From positions 62,001-126,000 of the forward strand of contig JAJEHF010000066.1 in NCBI GenBank assembly GCA_022823865.1: a stretch of DNA of 64,000 nucleotides. The letters run 5' to 3'. Shown one piece after another: positions 9,117 to 19,147 of this stretch. The notes beneath the pieces were generated by a model. It saw nothing but the letters and a program-made list of their open reading frames with translations. It did no database searches and was not told the origin of the DNA. The DNA is from Bryobacterales bacterium. GTDB taxonomy: Bacteria; Acidobacteriota; Terriglobia; Bryobacterales; UBA6623. Positions within the stretch are counted from its first letter, which is position 1, and each line of letters opens with the position of its first letter. The position numbers and the translations under genes are program-made.

Positions 9117-9354
9117 ACGCGCCGAGCCTATTCATTCTACGGCCCGCAGTGCCGCAATGAGATGATCAGGCTTGGCTCGGCGGCGGGCTGCTTACTTGAG
9201 CGGCTCTGCCGCTTGGGTGGCCGCCGCCAATTGGGCGACCGTGGACGAGCGACTCAACTCCGACTAGCGGCGGCCCGGTTCGCAATGTCGTGCGCCGGAC
9301 AACAAGCGCGCCTCTCTAAGGCGGTCGGTGGGGCTTGGTCAGGGATAGTTCCGC

Positions 9355-10881
9355 TTACCCTGGAGCGTCCACGGTCCAGTCTTCGTTGACCTTCCGCCCG
9401 TAATAGGGATAGAAGTCCCAAGGCGCGGGCTTGCCGAGGGCGCGCGGATCGCCGGTGTCGGCCAAGTGCGCCATCAGTCGAGCATCCAATGCCTTGGCTT
9501 GATCAGCAAGCGCCGGTTCGGTGGCAACATTGCGCAATTGCCCGGGATCTGTCCGCAGGTCGTACAACTCATGTCCCGCCCGCGTGCCGAACGCCAGCTC
9601 GGCCAGACGGTCCACCGATGGATCGCCCCGGTTCTCCATCATGAAGGTCTTGGTCGGCGAAGAGTCGATCTCTCCGTAAGGAATCCCGCGCGCGCAATCG
9701 GCGGCGTTCGGCGAACCGGAAGGCCAGCGTGTCGGTTCGAAATTGCGGATGTAAAGGTAGTCGGCGGTTCGGATGGCGCGACACGGGTACCCCTTGCCCC
9801 CGCGACGGCAACCATCGTGCCGCTCCATCGCGAAGAACGCGGTGTCGCGCGAGGAATCGACCTGGCCGCTATCGCTTGACTGGAGAATCGGCAGCAGGCT
9901 GCGTGCGGTCATGTCTTGGTGCGGTTCAAGGCCGGCGGCCTCAAGGAACGTAGGGGCCATGTCACTGAGGCTGATGAAGTCATCGACTGTCCGACCCGCC
10001 GGGATGGCGCGGGGCCAAGAGACTGCCAGCGGGACTCTGCTGCCGTAGTCGTAGAGGCTGGCCTTGGCGCGGGGGAAGGGCATTCCGTGATCGCTCGTGA
10101 CCACCACGATCGTGTTGTCGAGCTGGCCGGTCTCGTCCAGCAGGTTCAGAGCGCGCTCCACGTTGCTGTCGAAGCGTTCGACCTCGACGTAGTAATCGAG
10201 GATGTCATTGCGCGTCACAGAGTTGTCGGGCATGTGTGGCGGGACGACGACCTGCGCCGGATCCTTCCCCGACCGCTGGCCCGAGCCTAGCTCGTAGGGC
10301 CGGTGAGGGTCACGGCTGCCCAGCCAGAAGCAGAATGGCTTGTCCGCTGGACGTTGCCCCATGAACTGGTCGAAGCTCTCAAAAGTGTCGCCCGCCGGAT
10401 TCCTCGTGCGGCCGCCTGGCTCTAGCCGGCCAGGCGACCAGCCCTTGCTGGTGTGTCCGATCATATAGCCGGCACCCTCGAGCATCTCGGTGTAGGTCAC
10501 GAACTTGCTTGGCAGCGTGCTATGGATGTTGCCGGCTTCCTCGAGCCGCCAGATGGACTGGCCAGTGAGGATGGCACTTCGCGACGGGCCGCAAGTCGGG
10601 GCATCGCAGAACGCGCGGGTGCAGAGCACGCCGTTTGCGGCGACTCGGTCGAAGGCGGGTGTCTTGACGACCGGATCTCCGGCGGCCCCGGCGTGGGTCC
10701 AAGATTGATCGTCCGATATGCAGAACAGGATATTTGGCTGAGTATCGCCCGGATTTGATTGCCCAGACAGCTGGATTGACGTCCCCATGCCGAGCCCAGC
10801 AACGGACTGTCCTAAGAAGGAGCGACGAGAGAGCCGAATTGGGCTCGGCTGTCCGGTCTTGTAGGGGTCGGTCGATTCCAT
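9355..10881 (-). CDS. Tat-exported Cys-type sulfatase
   Basis: This is a type I sulfatase of the alkaline phosphatase superfamily, hydrolysing a sulfate ester on an unidentified, probably glycan, substrate outside the cytoplasm. The N-terminus carries a twin-arginine motif (RLSRRSFLGQ) and a hydrophobic stretch, so export by Tat is likely. The metal-binding start NILFCISDDQSW and the formylglycine motif C-G-P-S-R (in TCGPSRSAILTG) identify the Cys subtype. TSDHGMPFPRAK supplies the usual second metal-ligand region. The start is the ATG at 10881; the ORF could extend to a TTG at 10902. The length of about 508 residues is typical. It is one of four sulfatases in this window and is not closely similar to the other three. 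Confidence 0.9.
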   Translation of the reverse strand: MESTDPYKTGQPSPIRLSRRSFLGQSVAGLGMGTSIQLSGQSNPGDTQPNILFCISDDQSWTHAGAAGDPVVKTPAFDRVAANGVLCTRAFCDAPTCGPSRSAILTGQSIWRLEEAGNIHSTLPSKFVTYTEMLEGAGYMIGHTSKGWSPGRLEPGGRTRNPAGDTFESFDQFMGQRPADKPFCFWLGSRDPHRPYELGSGQRSGKDPAQVVVPPHMPDNSVTRNDILDYYVEVERFDSNVERALNLLDETGQLDNTIVVVTSDHGMPFPRAKASLYDYGSRVPLAVSWPRAIPAGRTVDDFISLSDMAPTFLEAAGLEPHQDMTARSLLPILQSSDSGQVDSSRDTAFFAMERHDGCRRGGKGYPCRAIRTADYLYIRNFEPTRWPSGSPNAADCARGIPYGEIDSSPTKTFMMENRGDPSVDRLAELAFGTRAGHELYDLRTDPGQLRNVATEPALADQAKALDARLMAHLADTGDPRALGKPAPWDFYPYYGRKVNEDWTVDAPG

Positions 10882-11226
10882 AGCCCGTCCATTGTCTCTC
10901 AACCTAGAGCAGGGAGACCGGGGAACCAGCGTCGGTTAAGGATTACGGTCAGCCAACCTGCTTCGGCGATGTGCGGGCTGGATCGCTGCACTTGGGGTCG
11001 ACTGGCTACGGTTATCCCATTCTGCGCCCTCGAACGAATCGCGATACGAGGCCTCCCAGACTGACCCGTCGCACGGACTTCCACCCCCCGGATCGGCCTA
11101 GAGGCTGAGAACCAGCGCGCTTGAGACTCCGGCATCGCTCTCGCAATGCTAAGGCAACGGCTGGGTCTCACTTCCCCGCGCTTGCCAAACTTCGCCAATC
11201 CCAGTAGCGTCGTATTCGTGTGCACG
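10882..11226. other. 345-bp gap without a supported gene
   Basis: This lies between the divergent sulfatase and parD genes. Open frames exist on the minus strand but show no recognisable domain or start signals. It presumably holds the promoters of both flanking genes; I could not pick a convincing -35/-10 pair. Confidence 0.5.
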
Positions 11227-11457
11227 ATGAACATATCGCTTCCCGAGGCCCTCATGGCCTTTGTGGACGATCAGGTCAGCGCACGGGGCTACAGATCGTC
11301 GAGCGAGTACGTCCTCGAACTGATCCGTAAGGACCGGGACCGCCAGCGCCTGTGCGGCCTGCTTCTGGAAGGAGCGTCATCGCCAGAGGCGGTCACGGCT
11401 GATGCACACTACCACGATCAGCTTCGCAGCAGGGCTCGTGGCGCCGGCCGACGGTGA
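11227..11457 (+). CDS. ParD-family antitoxin (orphan)
   Basis: This 76-residue ribbon-helix-helix protein starts MNISLPEALMAFVDDQV, the beta strand and first helix of ParD antitoxins. It continues with RGYRSSSEYVLELIRKD, the second helix, and then a charged toxin-binding tail (LLLEGASSPEAV). Antitoxins of this family bind DNA as dimers and neutralise a ParE toxin. The ATG at 11227 is chosen because the family begins there; upstream codons in frame have no family resemblance. No ParE gene follows: only a GTG overlapping the parD stop and a few ParE-like codons (VSGKPL) are seen before the convergent DUF1552 gene. The gene may therefore be an orphan or a decaying toxin-antitoxin locus. Confidence 0.75.
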   Translation: MNISLPEALMAFVDDQVSARGYRSSSEYVLELIRKDRDRQRLCGLLLEGASSPEAVTADAHYHDQLRSRARGAGRR

Positions 11458-11471
11458 GCGGCAAGCCGTTG
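11454..11471 (+). pseudogene. Possible remnant of a ParE toxin start
   Basis: A GTG overlaps the ParD stop as GTGA and reads VSGKPL, like the MSGKP start of many ParE toxins that follow this ParD type. The frame then loses all resemblance to ParE and meets a stop within about 60 codons, entirely antisense to the 3' end of the DUF1552 gene. The evidence is only six codons, so this is a suggestion. Confidence 0.35.
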
Positions 11472-11497
11472 CTAGGTTTCGGCTCGAAGCGAGCGTC

Positions 11498-12793
11498 TCA
11501 GATCTCGTCGAGTCGCCGGCGGCTGTCTCCGAATCGATCCAGCCGCACGCCCATCCGATCCATCAGCGACAGGTACAGGCTGCAAGCGCGTCGGTTGTCG
11601 TCCCCGGCACTCAAGTAGTCGAGCACCTGTCCCGGCCTCAGCCCCCCGCCTCGGCCGGCAAGCAGGAACGGCATCTCGTCAGCCTGGTGCTGGTCACCGT
11701 CCAAAAGGTTCGAGCACCCGATCAGCATGGAAGAATCGAGCAGCGACTTTTCGCCCTCGTCGATTTCGCTCAGCCGGCGCACCAGATAGGCGAACTGCTC
11801 CAAGTGGAACTGGTTCGTCCTCAAGTACATGGCCTCCAGTGCGGGATCCTTGCCGTTGTGCGTCAGATCCAGATGCAACGCCCCTTCGACTCCGTCGAGG
11901 AATCCGAAGTTCATCTGGGACAAGTCGTTGTTGAGCATCAGCGTTGCGATGCGGGTCTTGTCCATCCGGAAGGCCAACACGATCAGGTCGAGCATCAGGC
12001 GCATGTGCTCGGGGATTTCCTGCGGAAGTTCGCTCGCGGGCCGCTCCATGTTGGGCTCGGCCAAGGATGGCCGCCAGCCCTCGAGGCGCTCCTGTTTCGT
12101 GGCGAGGTCGATGCGCCGCTCGATGTCGCGGATCGATTCGAGATACTCTTCCAGCTTCGCCCTGTCGCTGTAGCTGACTTGGCTGCGGAGGCTGTGGGCC
12201 TGATCCAGCAGTGTGTCGAGAATGCTGCGATCCAGCTCGCGGTCCTGATCGTTGCCCACCAAGCGGTCAAACACGCGCGCCGGGTAGATTTCCTTGGTGG
12301 CAGGCCTGACTTCCGAGGCCCACGAAATCGCCGAGCCATAGATCATCGAGACGCCATCTTCGAGGCGCAGCTCATTGGGCTCGATTCCCAGCACCAGGCT
12401 CGGAATCTCCGTGTGGCCGCCGATGCGCTGCGATAGGACCTGGTCCATCGTCTTGCCGACCCGGATCACCGCCGGGTCGAGGCTGACCTCGGCCCCGGAA
12501 AGCAGGTTAGGCATCGCGCCCAGATGCGGGCTTGACGTCTCGGCGGCCTTCTGGTTGTACAGCCCGCGCAGGAAGCTGAAGTGCTCGGTCAGCGGCTGCA
12601 TCGGAGCAAGACCGGGACCGACCTCCATTGAGGCCCCAGAGCCCTTGGCCCACCAGTGCGCCGGCTCAACGCCGTTCGAAAAGTAGACCAAGCCAAAGCG
12701 AGTCGGCGGCTCGGTCGTCGCCGCGGGCAACGACTCAAGCCACGGCATCGCCAGCGCGATGCCGGAATTCCGTAGGAATTGTCTGCGGTGCAC
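11498..12793 (-). CDS. DUF1552 exported protein
   Basis: DUF1552 proteins are secreted, alkaline-phosphatase-superfamily-like proteins of unknown function found with DUF1592-type cytochromes in Planctomycetes, Acidobacteria and Myxobacteria. The start is a GTG at 12793, read as [20 protein letters not shown], a degenerate twin-arginine leader. Family landmarks include [13 protein letters not shown], the [19 protein letters not shown] region, [19 protein letters not shown] and the C-terminal [19 protein letters not shown]. Length is 431 residues. The start codon shares one base with the stop of the preceding gene (TAGTG), so translation is probably coupled and the two products are likely to work together. 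Confidence 0.88.
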   Translation of the reverse strand: MHRRQFLRNSGIALAMPWLESLPAATTEPPTRFGLVYFSNGVEPAHWWAKGSGASMEVGPGLAPMQPLTEHFSFLRGLYNQKAAETSSPHLGAMPNLLSGAEVSLDPAVIRVGKTMDQVLSQRIGGHTEIPSLVLGIEPNELRLEDGVSMIYGSAISWASEVRPATKEIYPARVFDRLVGNDQDRELDRSILDTLLDQAHSLRSQVSYSDRAKLEEYLESIRDIERRIDLATKQERLEGWRPSLAEPNMERPASELPQEIPEHMRLMLDLIVLAFRMDKTRIATLMLNNDLSQMNFGFLDGVEGALHLDLTHNGKDPALEAMYLRTNQFHLEQFAYLVRRLSEIDEGEKSLLDSSMLIGCSNLLDGDQHQADEMPFLLAGRGGGLRPGQVLDYLSAGDDNRRACSLYLSLMDRMGVRLDRFGDSRRRLDEI

Positions 12794-15700
12794 TACCTTG
12801 TTCCTCCGTCGGCCAGCTCGATCGGCGTCTCGTCGTTGCGTCCGCGACGATAGCGGAACTGGCGGCTGGTCGCAACCTGGAGCGCCAATTGTTCGAACGT
12901 CGCGTCGAATCCAGCCGCGACCATGCGGTCGAGCAAGGGCAGATCCGACGCAATGATTGTACGCCCCAATGCGTAGCCGAGCAGCTTCTCGGAGAGATTT
13001 AGCAGGATCTGGCGCTCTTGGCTCTCGATGTAGTCGAGCATCGATTCGACGCCCGTGATCGGCGTTCCGCCGGCCATGACGCTCGCTGCGTCGACAGGCT
13101 TTCCGTTGTCGTAGGCCTCGCGCCACCGGCCAACCGCATCGTAGTGCTCGAGGGCGAAGCCCAGCGGGTCGATACGCGAGTGGCACGACGCGCAGGCCGT
13201 GTTGGCGCGGTGCGTCTCGAGCTGTTCTCGGACGGTCATTGCGCCGAAGCTCTTCTCATCGCCCGGCAGAGAGCCCGCATCGGGCGGTGGCGGAGGGGTC
13301 GGGGTGCCGAGCACCCGCCGCAAGATCCAGTCGCCGCGCTTGACCGGGCTGGTTCGCAGTGGCGCGGACGTTGCGGTCAGGATGGCCCCCAGCCGCATCA
13401 TGCCCCCGCGCTTGAACCTGTCGGCGGTCTCGACGAGCCCCATCTCGCGCCCGGCCTCGACTTCCGCGCCGTAGTGTCTGGCCAGCGCGTCGTTCAGGAA
13501 TGTGTAGTCTGCCGAAAAGACTTCGCGCAACGGGCGCCGCTCTCGGATGATGTGCTCAAAGAACGACACCGCCTCGTCGTACATCGCCGACTTGACGGCC
13601 TCGCTGAACTCCGGAAAGCGCTTGGCGTCCACGCCCGTATGCTGGTCGAAGCGGTAGAAGCCAAGCCACTGCCCGAAGAACTCGGTCGCGAAGCGCCGGG
13701 CCTTGGGATCTGAGAGCATGCGGCGGACCTGCTTGGCGATTTCGCTCTCGTCCTCCAGCGCGCCCGACGCCGCGGCATGCCGCAACTCTTCATCCGGCGC
13801 AGAGGCCCACAGGAAGTAGCTCAGCCGGCTCGCCAGCTCCCACGGTGAGAGCTGCGATGGACCGCTGTCAAGTTCCGGGCGCTCGAGGCGATACAGGAAT
13901 TCCGGCGCGACCAGCACCTTGGTCAGCATGGTCCGTATCGCCGAGCGATGATCGAGCGAGCGATCCTCCCGGGCCACGTTGTAGAGGCGTCGCAGCAGAT
14001 CGGCCTCGCCGGGCGCGAGCGGGCGCCGCCAAGCTCGCGCCGCGAAGGCCAGCACATCGGCGATATGGCCGGGCTGGGCCGCAAGCTGGGCGGCCTGGAC
14101 GTCATCGAACTCGCTGCGCAGGGCCTCGGCGTAACCGCGCGGCTCGTCCGGCAGGGCCGCGATTTCGCCCGCATCGAGTTCGCTCAGCCTCTTGTCGAGA
14201 GCCAGGCCGAACTTGTTGGCCGTGAACACGAAGAACTCATCGTGGTAGTCGAAGGAATCCAGCAGGTCGAACCAAGCCTGATCGAGTCGCACCTTGGTTT
14301 CGTCGTCCAGCATCTTGTCGACGAGAAAATCGTCTTGGCGGTAGTACTTGATGCGGAAGTGGAACAGGTCCCGCTCCGGCTCGTCGTAGGTGTTGTCGAA
14401 CGGGGCCGGGATCGGGTCGCGGTCCGCCGGCGTGGGCTCGCCGTGCGAGGCTTGCGGGAAATTCGCGACGTGCTCGAGCACTCCGGACTTGAAACGTGCA
14501 AAGGGAGCGCTCTCGGGACGAGTCAGCAACGCCGTCGCGGCGCGGGTTCTCGAGCCATCTTCCAGATCGCCGATGACCACCCGCAGGATCGAATCGTCCT
14601 CCGGGGCCAAGTCAACCTCGACTTCGACGCGGAACGTGAACTGTTCCCATTCTTCGGGAGCTGGCACGCTCACCCGCAGCCGCGCTTCGCCGATGGTCGC
14701 AAAGTCGCCAGGTCCCAGCCCGTCCGTCCGTCCGAACCCGATCCGCTCGATCTCGGAGGCGGGCAGGAGTTCAACCAGCGGCCGCTCCGGCAGAACCTGC
14801 TGGTCGTGCGTGGTCGCCCTCACGGTCGCGTTTCGCCACACGACGCGCGGTGCCGATGACATCCCGGGATTGAGCTGCGTAACGGAGAGATACAGGTCGC
14901 CCAGGCCGTCACCGCGATCCCTCGGAGTGAACGTGAGCGGCGCGCGCGAGCGGCCCACGACCGTCTCGTCGGTGATGATCAAAGCCCCCTCATCGCCACC
15001 GCCGCCCTGTGCCATCGCTCCGACCGCGAAGAGCCAGCGCGGCCAGTCGACGACAAAGTTCTGGATCTCGGTGCATTTTGCGCGGATGGCTTGCTCGTCC
15101 CCAGTAGCGGGCAGGGCTCGCCACATGGCAATGGCTTCTGAAACCGGGTAGGGCGCTTCCTCGCGGTTGAGTACCGACCAGACATGCTTCACGAACGCTT
15201 GGCTGAGGCCCTCCTGCAGGGCGAATTCCTCTAGCGTCGCGTCGCCATCGCGGTGCCGGTACGCCCAGGCGGCGTAGAATGCTGCGCCGTACTTCTCTAG
15301 CCCAAACGGCCTGGCGCCCTCGGCGGCCGTGGCGCGGAAACCGTACCGGCGGTAAAGGTCGTGAATGCGATGGATAGCTGAGAGTTCGTAGCCGCTCTGC
15401 CTCGGGTGGACCCCGAACTGTAGCGGTCCCGACCCGATGACAGCATGGTCGGCAACGAGCTTGGCAACCTCGAGATAGCTTTCGAGATTTGCATCGGCCA
15501 TGAACTGCACGTCGCCGAAGCTCGAGAATCCCTCGCCGCCGACGGCATCTCCCGCGAAGTGGTGCCCGAGGTCGAGATCCACCCCGGTCAGGTCGCGAAT
15601 CGTGTAGGCGTATTCGGCGCTTGTCAGCCGCCGAACCGTAACGCGGCCGGGATCGCCTCCGTGCTTGGCAGCGTAGTCGGCGAGGGAATTGCGAATCCAG

Positions 15701-15966
15701 CGTGCGGCCTCGCGGCGCTCTCCCTCGGCGGGCGTTGGCGCACCCGGCGGAGGCATCGCGTGCTGCTCAAGCGCAGCGGCAACCCTCTGCCATTGCTTGA
15801 AGCTGTCAGCGACGGAGGATTCGCTGGTCAGGCGCTCAAGGTTGATGCCGGCGTTAGCGACGGCATCAGAGTGGCACCCGTAGCAGTACTGTCTGAACGT
15901 CTCCGGCCTCTCGGCGCCGTACGCTCCAGCGGCCACGAGCCCCAGCATCACGACCAGGCGGGTCAC
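12793..15966 (-). CDS. DUF1587/DUF1592/DUF1588/DUF1585 cytochrome-c-domain protein
   Basis: This large exported protein has a planctomycete-type cytochrome c domain at each end of its helical DUF array. After a signal sequence ([18 protein letters not shown]) comes the first heme motif CYGCH, then a DUF1587 region ([19 protein letters not shown]) and a carbohydrate-binding-like middle. Next are DUF1595 ([20 protein letters not shown]), DUF1592 ([16 protein letters not shown]) and DUF1588 with the second heme motif CASCH. DUF1585 ([15 protein letters not shown]) closes the protein. The start is placed at the GTG at 15966, where the signal peptide begins; the open frame runs on to 16110. Length is about 1057 residues. 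It probably transfers electrons in the periplasm or at the cell surface. The substrate is unknown. It is translationally coupled to the DUF1552 gene. Confidence 0.88.
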   Translation of the reverse strand: MTRLVVMLGLVAAGAYGAERPETFRQYCYGCHSDAVANAGINLERLTSESSVADSFKQWQRVAAALEQHAMPPPGAPTPAEGERREAARWIRNSLADYAAKHGGDPGRVTVRRLTSAEYAYTIRDLTGVDLDLGHHFAGDAVGGEGFSSFGDVQFMADANLESYLEVAKLVADHAVIGSGPLQFGVHPRQSGYELSAIHRIHDLYRRYGFRATAAEGARPFGLEKYGAAFYAAWAYRHRDGDATLEEFALQEGLSQAFVKHVWSVLNREEAPYPVSEAIAMWRALPATGDEQAIRAKCTEIQNFVVDWPRWLFAVGAMAQGGGGDEGALIITDETVVGRSRAPLTFTPRDRGDGLGDLYLSVTQLNPGMSSAPRVVWRNATVRATTHDQQVLPERPLVELLPASEIERIGFGRTDGLGPGDFATIGEARLRVSVPAPEEWEQFTFRVEVEVDLAPEDDSILRVVIGDLEDGSRTRAATALLTRPESAPFARFKSGVLEHVANFPQASHGEPTPADRDPIPAPFDNTYDEPERDLFHFRIKYYRQDDFLVDKMLDDETKVRLDQAWFDLLDSFDYHDEFFVFTANKFGLALDKRLSELDAGEIAALPDEPRGYAEALRSEFDDVQAAQLAAQPGHIADVLAFAARAWRRPLAPGEADLLRRLYNVAREDRSLDHRSAIRTMLTKVLVAPEFLYRLERPELDSGPSQLSPWELASRLSYFLWASAPDEELRHAAASGALEDESEIAKQVRRMLSDPKARRFATEFFGQWLGFYRFDQHTGVDAKRFPEFSEAVKSAMYDEAVSFFEHIIRERRPLREVFSADYTFLNDALARHYGAEVEAGREMGLVETADRFKRGGMMRLGAILTATSAPLRTSPVKRGDWILRRVLGTPTPPPPPDAGSLPGDEKSFGAMTVREQLETHRANTACASCHSRIDPLGFALEHYDAVGRWREAYDNGKPVDAASVMAGGTPITGVESMLDYIESQERQILLNLSEKLLGYALGRTIIASDLPLLDRMVAAGFDATFEQLALQVATSRQFRYRRGRNDETPIELADGGTR

Positions 15967-16216
15967 GGGTATATTCCCGGAATCATTGTAGTCGTAGCGA
16001 GGCTTCGTGGAGGCGAGCGGGGGAGAGACTGCGGTCCGCCTCAACCAGGCTTTCGGCGCAACACAATACGTACAGGGTGGTTGCTCCAGATTGAATAGGC
16101 GTGAGGCCACTCGGATCGCTTCAGCCTTCCCGGCGTGGCTGAGACGGCTGGGCCCGAGAAATCAGATCGTCCGGGAAACACGGCAACCGAATACTCTGTA
16201 GGAGGTCGTTCCTCAC

Positions 16217-17794
16217 ATGAAGCTGAATTTCCTCCACCCAACTGCATCGAGTCGATTCCGGCCATTGCTGGCCGTCGCGGCCTTGGCCATCCTCGCTTCG
16301 CTGCCGGGGCGGGCCGATGTCCCAGGCGCCAAGCCCGCGACCACGTGCGCCGCGCTCTCCGAGCGCACCGTCCACGAGTACACGATCCTGTCCGCCACTG
16401 ACCTCGAAGCGACGGGCGACATCCCCGAGCGCTGCCGCGTCCTGGGTGTACTTCCCCCTGAGATTGTCTTTGAAGTCGTGCTGCCCGCAGAGTGGAACGG
16501 GCGCATCGTGATGCGTGGCAACGGCGGCTACGCCGGCAACTCGCCTGACAGTCCGGGAAGCATCCGCGCTTCGGAGAGGATCGTGGCCGATGGGTTCGTG
16601 TCGGTCTACACCAACACCGGGCACGATCGGACCGCTGAACCGCTCGGCACCTTCGCCTTCAACAATCGCCAGAAGGAGATCGACTATAGCTTCCGCGCTG
16701 TCCGCCTCACGATCCAGACGGCCAAGGAGCTGGCGGGCATCTACTACGACCGGCCGCCCAACTATACCTACTGGCGAGGATGCTCGACGGGCGGACGCCA
16801 GGGCCTGATGGCGGCTCAGCGCTTTCCGAAGGATTTCGATGGCATCTTGGTTGGCGCTCCCGTGCTGGACTTCACCGGCACCCAGATCTGGGGCGCTTGG
16901 AACGCCCTGGCGCTGGCCGGCGTGCCGCTCACATTGTCCGAGATGGAAGCCGTCGCCAAGGAAGTTTACGCAAAGTGCGATGGCCTGGACGGGCTGGAAG
17001 ACGGCCTGCTGGAAGATCCCCGTGCATGCGACTTCGACCCGGCGAGGGACTTGCCGCGCTGTAACAGTGTCGCCACTGACCAGTGCTTCGACGACGGCCA
17101 GATCGAGGCCCTCGCAAAGATCTACGGCGGCGTGATCAGCAAAGGCGAGCAGGTCTTTCCCGGCCAGCCCTTCGGCGCGGAAGCCGCCCCTCCATCGGGG
17201 CGCCGACGCACCAGCGGCTGGCGGGGCTGGATCGTTTCCGAGGACGGACCCTCCCGGCAGCAGGTCTTTGCCGAGACGTTCCTGCGCTACTTGGCTTTCG
17301 AACCGGACGATCCCGAATTCGAGCTCAGCGACTTGGACTTCGACGAAGACCTCGGCCGGATGGACTTCATCCGCTCGATCTTGGACGCCACCGATCCAGA
17401 CCTGTCCCGCTTTCGAGACGCTGGCGGCAAGATGCTGATGTATTTCGGCTGGGCCGATACCGCGCTGAATCCAATGATGGGAGTGAACTACTACGAGGAG
17501 GCCTTGCGCGTCACCGGCGGCGAGACGCGAGACTTCTTCCGCCTGTTCATGGTGCCGGGCATGTTCCATTGCAGCGGCGGCCTCGGCGTCTCCCAAGCCG
17601 ACTATTTCGCGTCCCTGATGGCGTGGGTCGAAGACGGCAAGGTGCCGCGGCGGATCGAAGCGTCGCGCGTGGTTCAGGGCAGGACCGAACTGACGAGGCC
17701 GCTATGCCCGTACCCCGAAGTCGCGGTCTATGACGGCGCGGGCGACCCGGCCGAAAGTGCTTCGTTTGCCTGTGCTCCCCCGGACGCTCGCTGA
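16217..17794 (+). CDS. Tannase/feruloyl esterase family protein
   Basis: This secreted serine esterase of the tannase/feruloyl esterase family hydrolyses esters of phenolic acids such as gallate or ferulate. A signal peptide occupies about residues 1-33. The nucleophile motif GCSTGGRQG lies near residue 190, the acid region is YFGWADTALNP, and the catalytic His is in MVPGMFHCSGG. The Cys beside the Ser and the Cys beside the His are both present, as in the family's disulfide-linked CS-D-HC triad. An AGGAGGT site at 16200-16206 fixes the ATG at 16217. Length of 525 residues is normal. It is followed by an MFS transporter, which could import the released product. Confidence 0.9.
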   Translation: MKLNFLHPTASSRFRPLLAVAALAILASLPGRADVPGAKPATTCAALSERTVHEYTILSATDLEATGDIPERCRVLGVLPPEIVFEVVLPAEWNGRIVMRGNGGYAGNSPDSPGSIRASERIVADGFVSVYTNTGHDRTAEPLGTFAFNNRQKEIDYSFRAVRLTIQTAKELAGIYYDRPPNYTYWRGCSTGGRQGLMAAQRFPKDFDGILVGAPVLDFTGTQIWGAWNALALAGVPLTLSEMEAVAKEVYAKCDGLDGLEDGLLEDPRACDFDPARDLPRCNSVATDQCFDDGQIEALAKIYGGVISKGEQVFPGQPFGAEAAPPSGRRRTSGWRGWIVSEDGPSRQQVFAETFLRYLAFEPDDPEFELSDLDFDEDLGRMDFIRSILDATDPDLSRFRDAGGKMLMYFGWADTALNPMMGVNYYEEALRVTGGETRDFFRLFMVPGMFHCSGGLGVSQADYFASLMAWVEDGKVPRRIEASRVVQGRTELTRPLCPYPEVAVYDGAGDPAESASFACAPPDAR

Positions 17795-17876
17795 CTCCGA
17801 TCCGGCGCGGCCGGGCTCAACCGCCTGAGCTGTTCATGTGCTACGCTATCTGCCCGAACCCGCAAGGAGGGGCCAC

Positions 17877-19133
17877 ATGAACCGAAACCGTCTCTTCGTG
17901 GCGAGTTGCATTGCGCTCGTCACGACATCGATGTTCTTCTCGATTCGCGGAGATGCGGCCGACGCTCTCGCCAACGATTTCCAGTTGACCAAGGAGCAGC
18001 TCGGCCTGATCTTCCAGCCCGCCTTCTACGGATTCACAGTGTCGATTCTGATTGGCGGCTCTCTCGTCGATCTGTTCGGGATGCGTCGGCTGCTGACGAT
18101 CTCGGGCCTGTTTTACATCTTCGGGATCCTCGCGATCGTGGCCGTGCCGTTCCCCGATGGTGCGGTCGCTTCGATTTTCGGCAACCCGGTCACTGTCACG
18201 CTCTGGGTCGCCATGCTCGCTCTCGGACTGGCGCAAGGCCTTGTCGAGGGAGTGATCAATCCGCTGTGCTCTACGCTCTACCCGGAGGACAAGACCCACC
18301 GCATGAACGTGCTGCACGCGTGGTGGCCGGGTGGGTTGATCATAGGCGGACTGCTCGCCTACTTCATTTCGCTAGCGATGGGACTGGGAGGCTCGGTCAG
18401 CGCGGAAACGGCGACGCTGGGCTGGCGACTCAAGCTGATCACGATCCCGGTCGTGGCCCTGGCCTATCTCGTCTTGATACGGGGCCAGGAATTTCCGGCG
18501 ACCGAGCGTGTCGCTGCGGGCATCAGCAACCGGGACATGTTTCGCGAGTTGCTGCGTCCCTCCTTCGTCTTCCTCTGGATTTGCATGTGGCTGACCTCAG
18601 CCTCTGAGCTCGGACCGGACCAGTGGGTGCCGTCCCTGATCACGAACCTGACTGGCGGGATGCCCGGGATCCTGATTCTGGTGTACACAGCGGGCATCAT
18701 GTTCGTGCTGCGCTTCTTCGGCGGTCCGCTCGCCCACAAGTTCTCGCCGTTCGGGCTGATGACGATTGCCGCCGTTCTGACGGCGATCGGCCTCTATTCG
18801 CTGGGCTCGGTGAGCACGATGCTCGGCGCGTTCGCGGCTGCCACGATCTTCGGGGTCGGAAAGACGTACTTCTGGCCGGTGATGCTCGGCGTCACCTCCG
18901 AGCGATTCCCGAAGGGCGGTGCCTTAGCCCTCGCTGTCATGGGAGGCACGGGCGTTTTCTCGAGCGGCACGGTCGTGCCGATCATGGGCCGGCTGTACGA
19001 CAGGTTCGGTCCGGCAGCAACGTTCAAGTACGTTGCTTCATTGCCAGTCGTGCTGGTGGTGCTTTTCGGGCTGTTCTTCCTCCACTTCCGGAGGCTTGGA
19101 GGCTACAAGCCCGAGCAGATCTCCGGCGAGTGA
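17877..19133 (+). CDS. MFS transporter
   Basis: This is a 418-residue major facilitator superfamily permease with about 12 hydrophobic segments. The first loop has GGSLVDLFGMRRLL, a form of the MFS motif GxxxDrfGrRr between helices 2 and 3. The long hydrophilic loop after helix 6 (RGQEFPATERVAAGIS) is the usual domain break. The overall look is of sugar or organic-acid permeases, but the substrate cannot be told. AAGGAGGGG at 17864-17872 fixes the ATG at 17877; the longer open frame from 17838 is not the start. The tannase gene lies about 80 bp upstream on the same strand. Confidence 0.88.
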   Translation: MNRNRLFVASCIALVTTSMFFSIRGDAADALANDFQLTKEQLGLIFQPAFYGFTVSILIGGSLVDLFGMRRLLTISGLFYIFGILAIVAVPFPDGAVASIFGNPVTVTLWVAMLALGLAQGLVEGVINPLCSTLYPEDKTHRMNVLHAWWPGGLIIGGLLAYFISLAMGLGGSVSAETATLGWRLKLITIPVVALAYLVLIRGQEFPATERVAAGISNRDMFRELLRPSFVFLWICMWLTSASELGPDQWVPSLITNLTGGMPGILILVYTAGIMFVLRFFGGPLAHKFSPFGLMTIAAVLTAIGLYSLGSVSTMLGAFAAATIFGVGKTYFWPVMLGVTSERFPKGGALALAVMGGTGVFSSGTVVPIMGRLYDRFGPAATFKYVASLPVVLVVLFGLFFLHFRRLGGYKPEQISGE

Positions 19134-19147
19134 TATAGGCTGAGCGA

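Noticed and set aside
9030..9354. tRNA-Leu as a possible integration site for a mobile element
   Set aside because: No integrase, direct repeat of the tRNA 3' end or foreign gene block is found beside it.
11498..12436. Long plus-strand open frame opposite the DUF1552 gene
   Set aside because: It is antisense to a well-supported gene and its translation has low complexity without any domain.
16121..17596. 491-codon minus-strand open frame opposite the tannase gene
   Set aside because: It shows no domain, while the plus strand carries a signal peptide and an intact catalytic motif with a good ribosome binding site.
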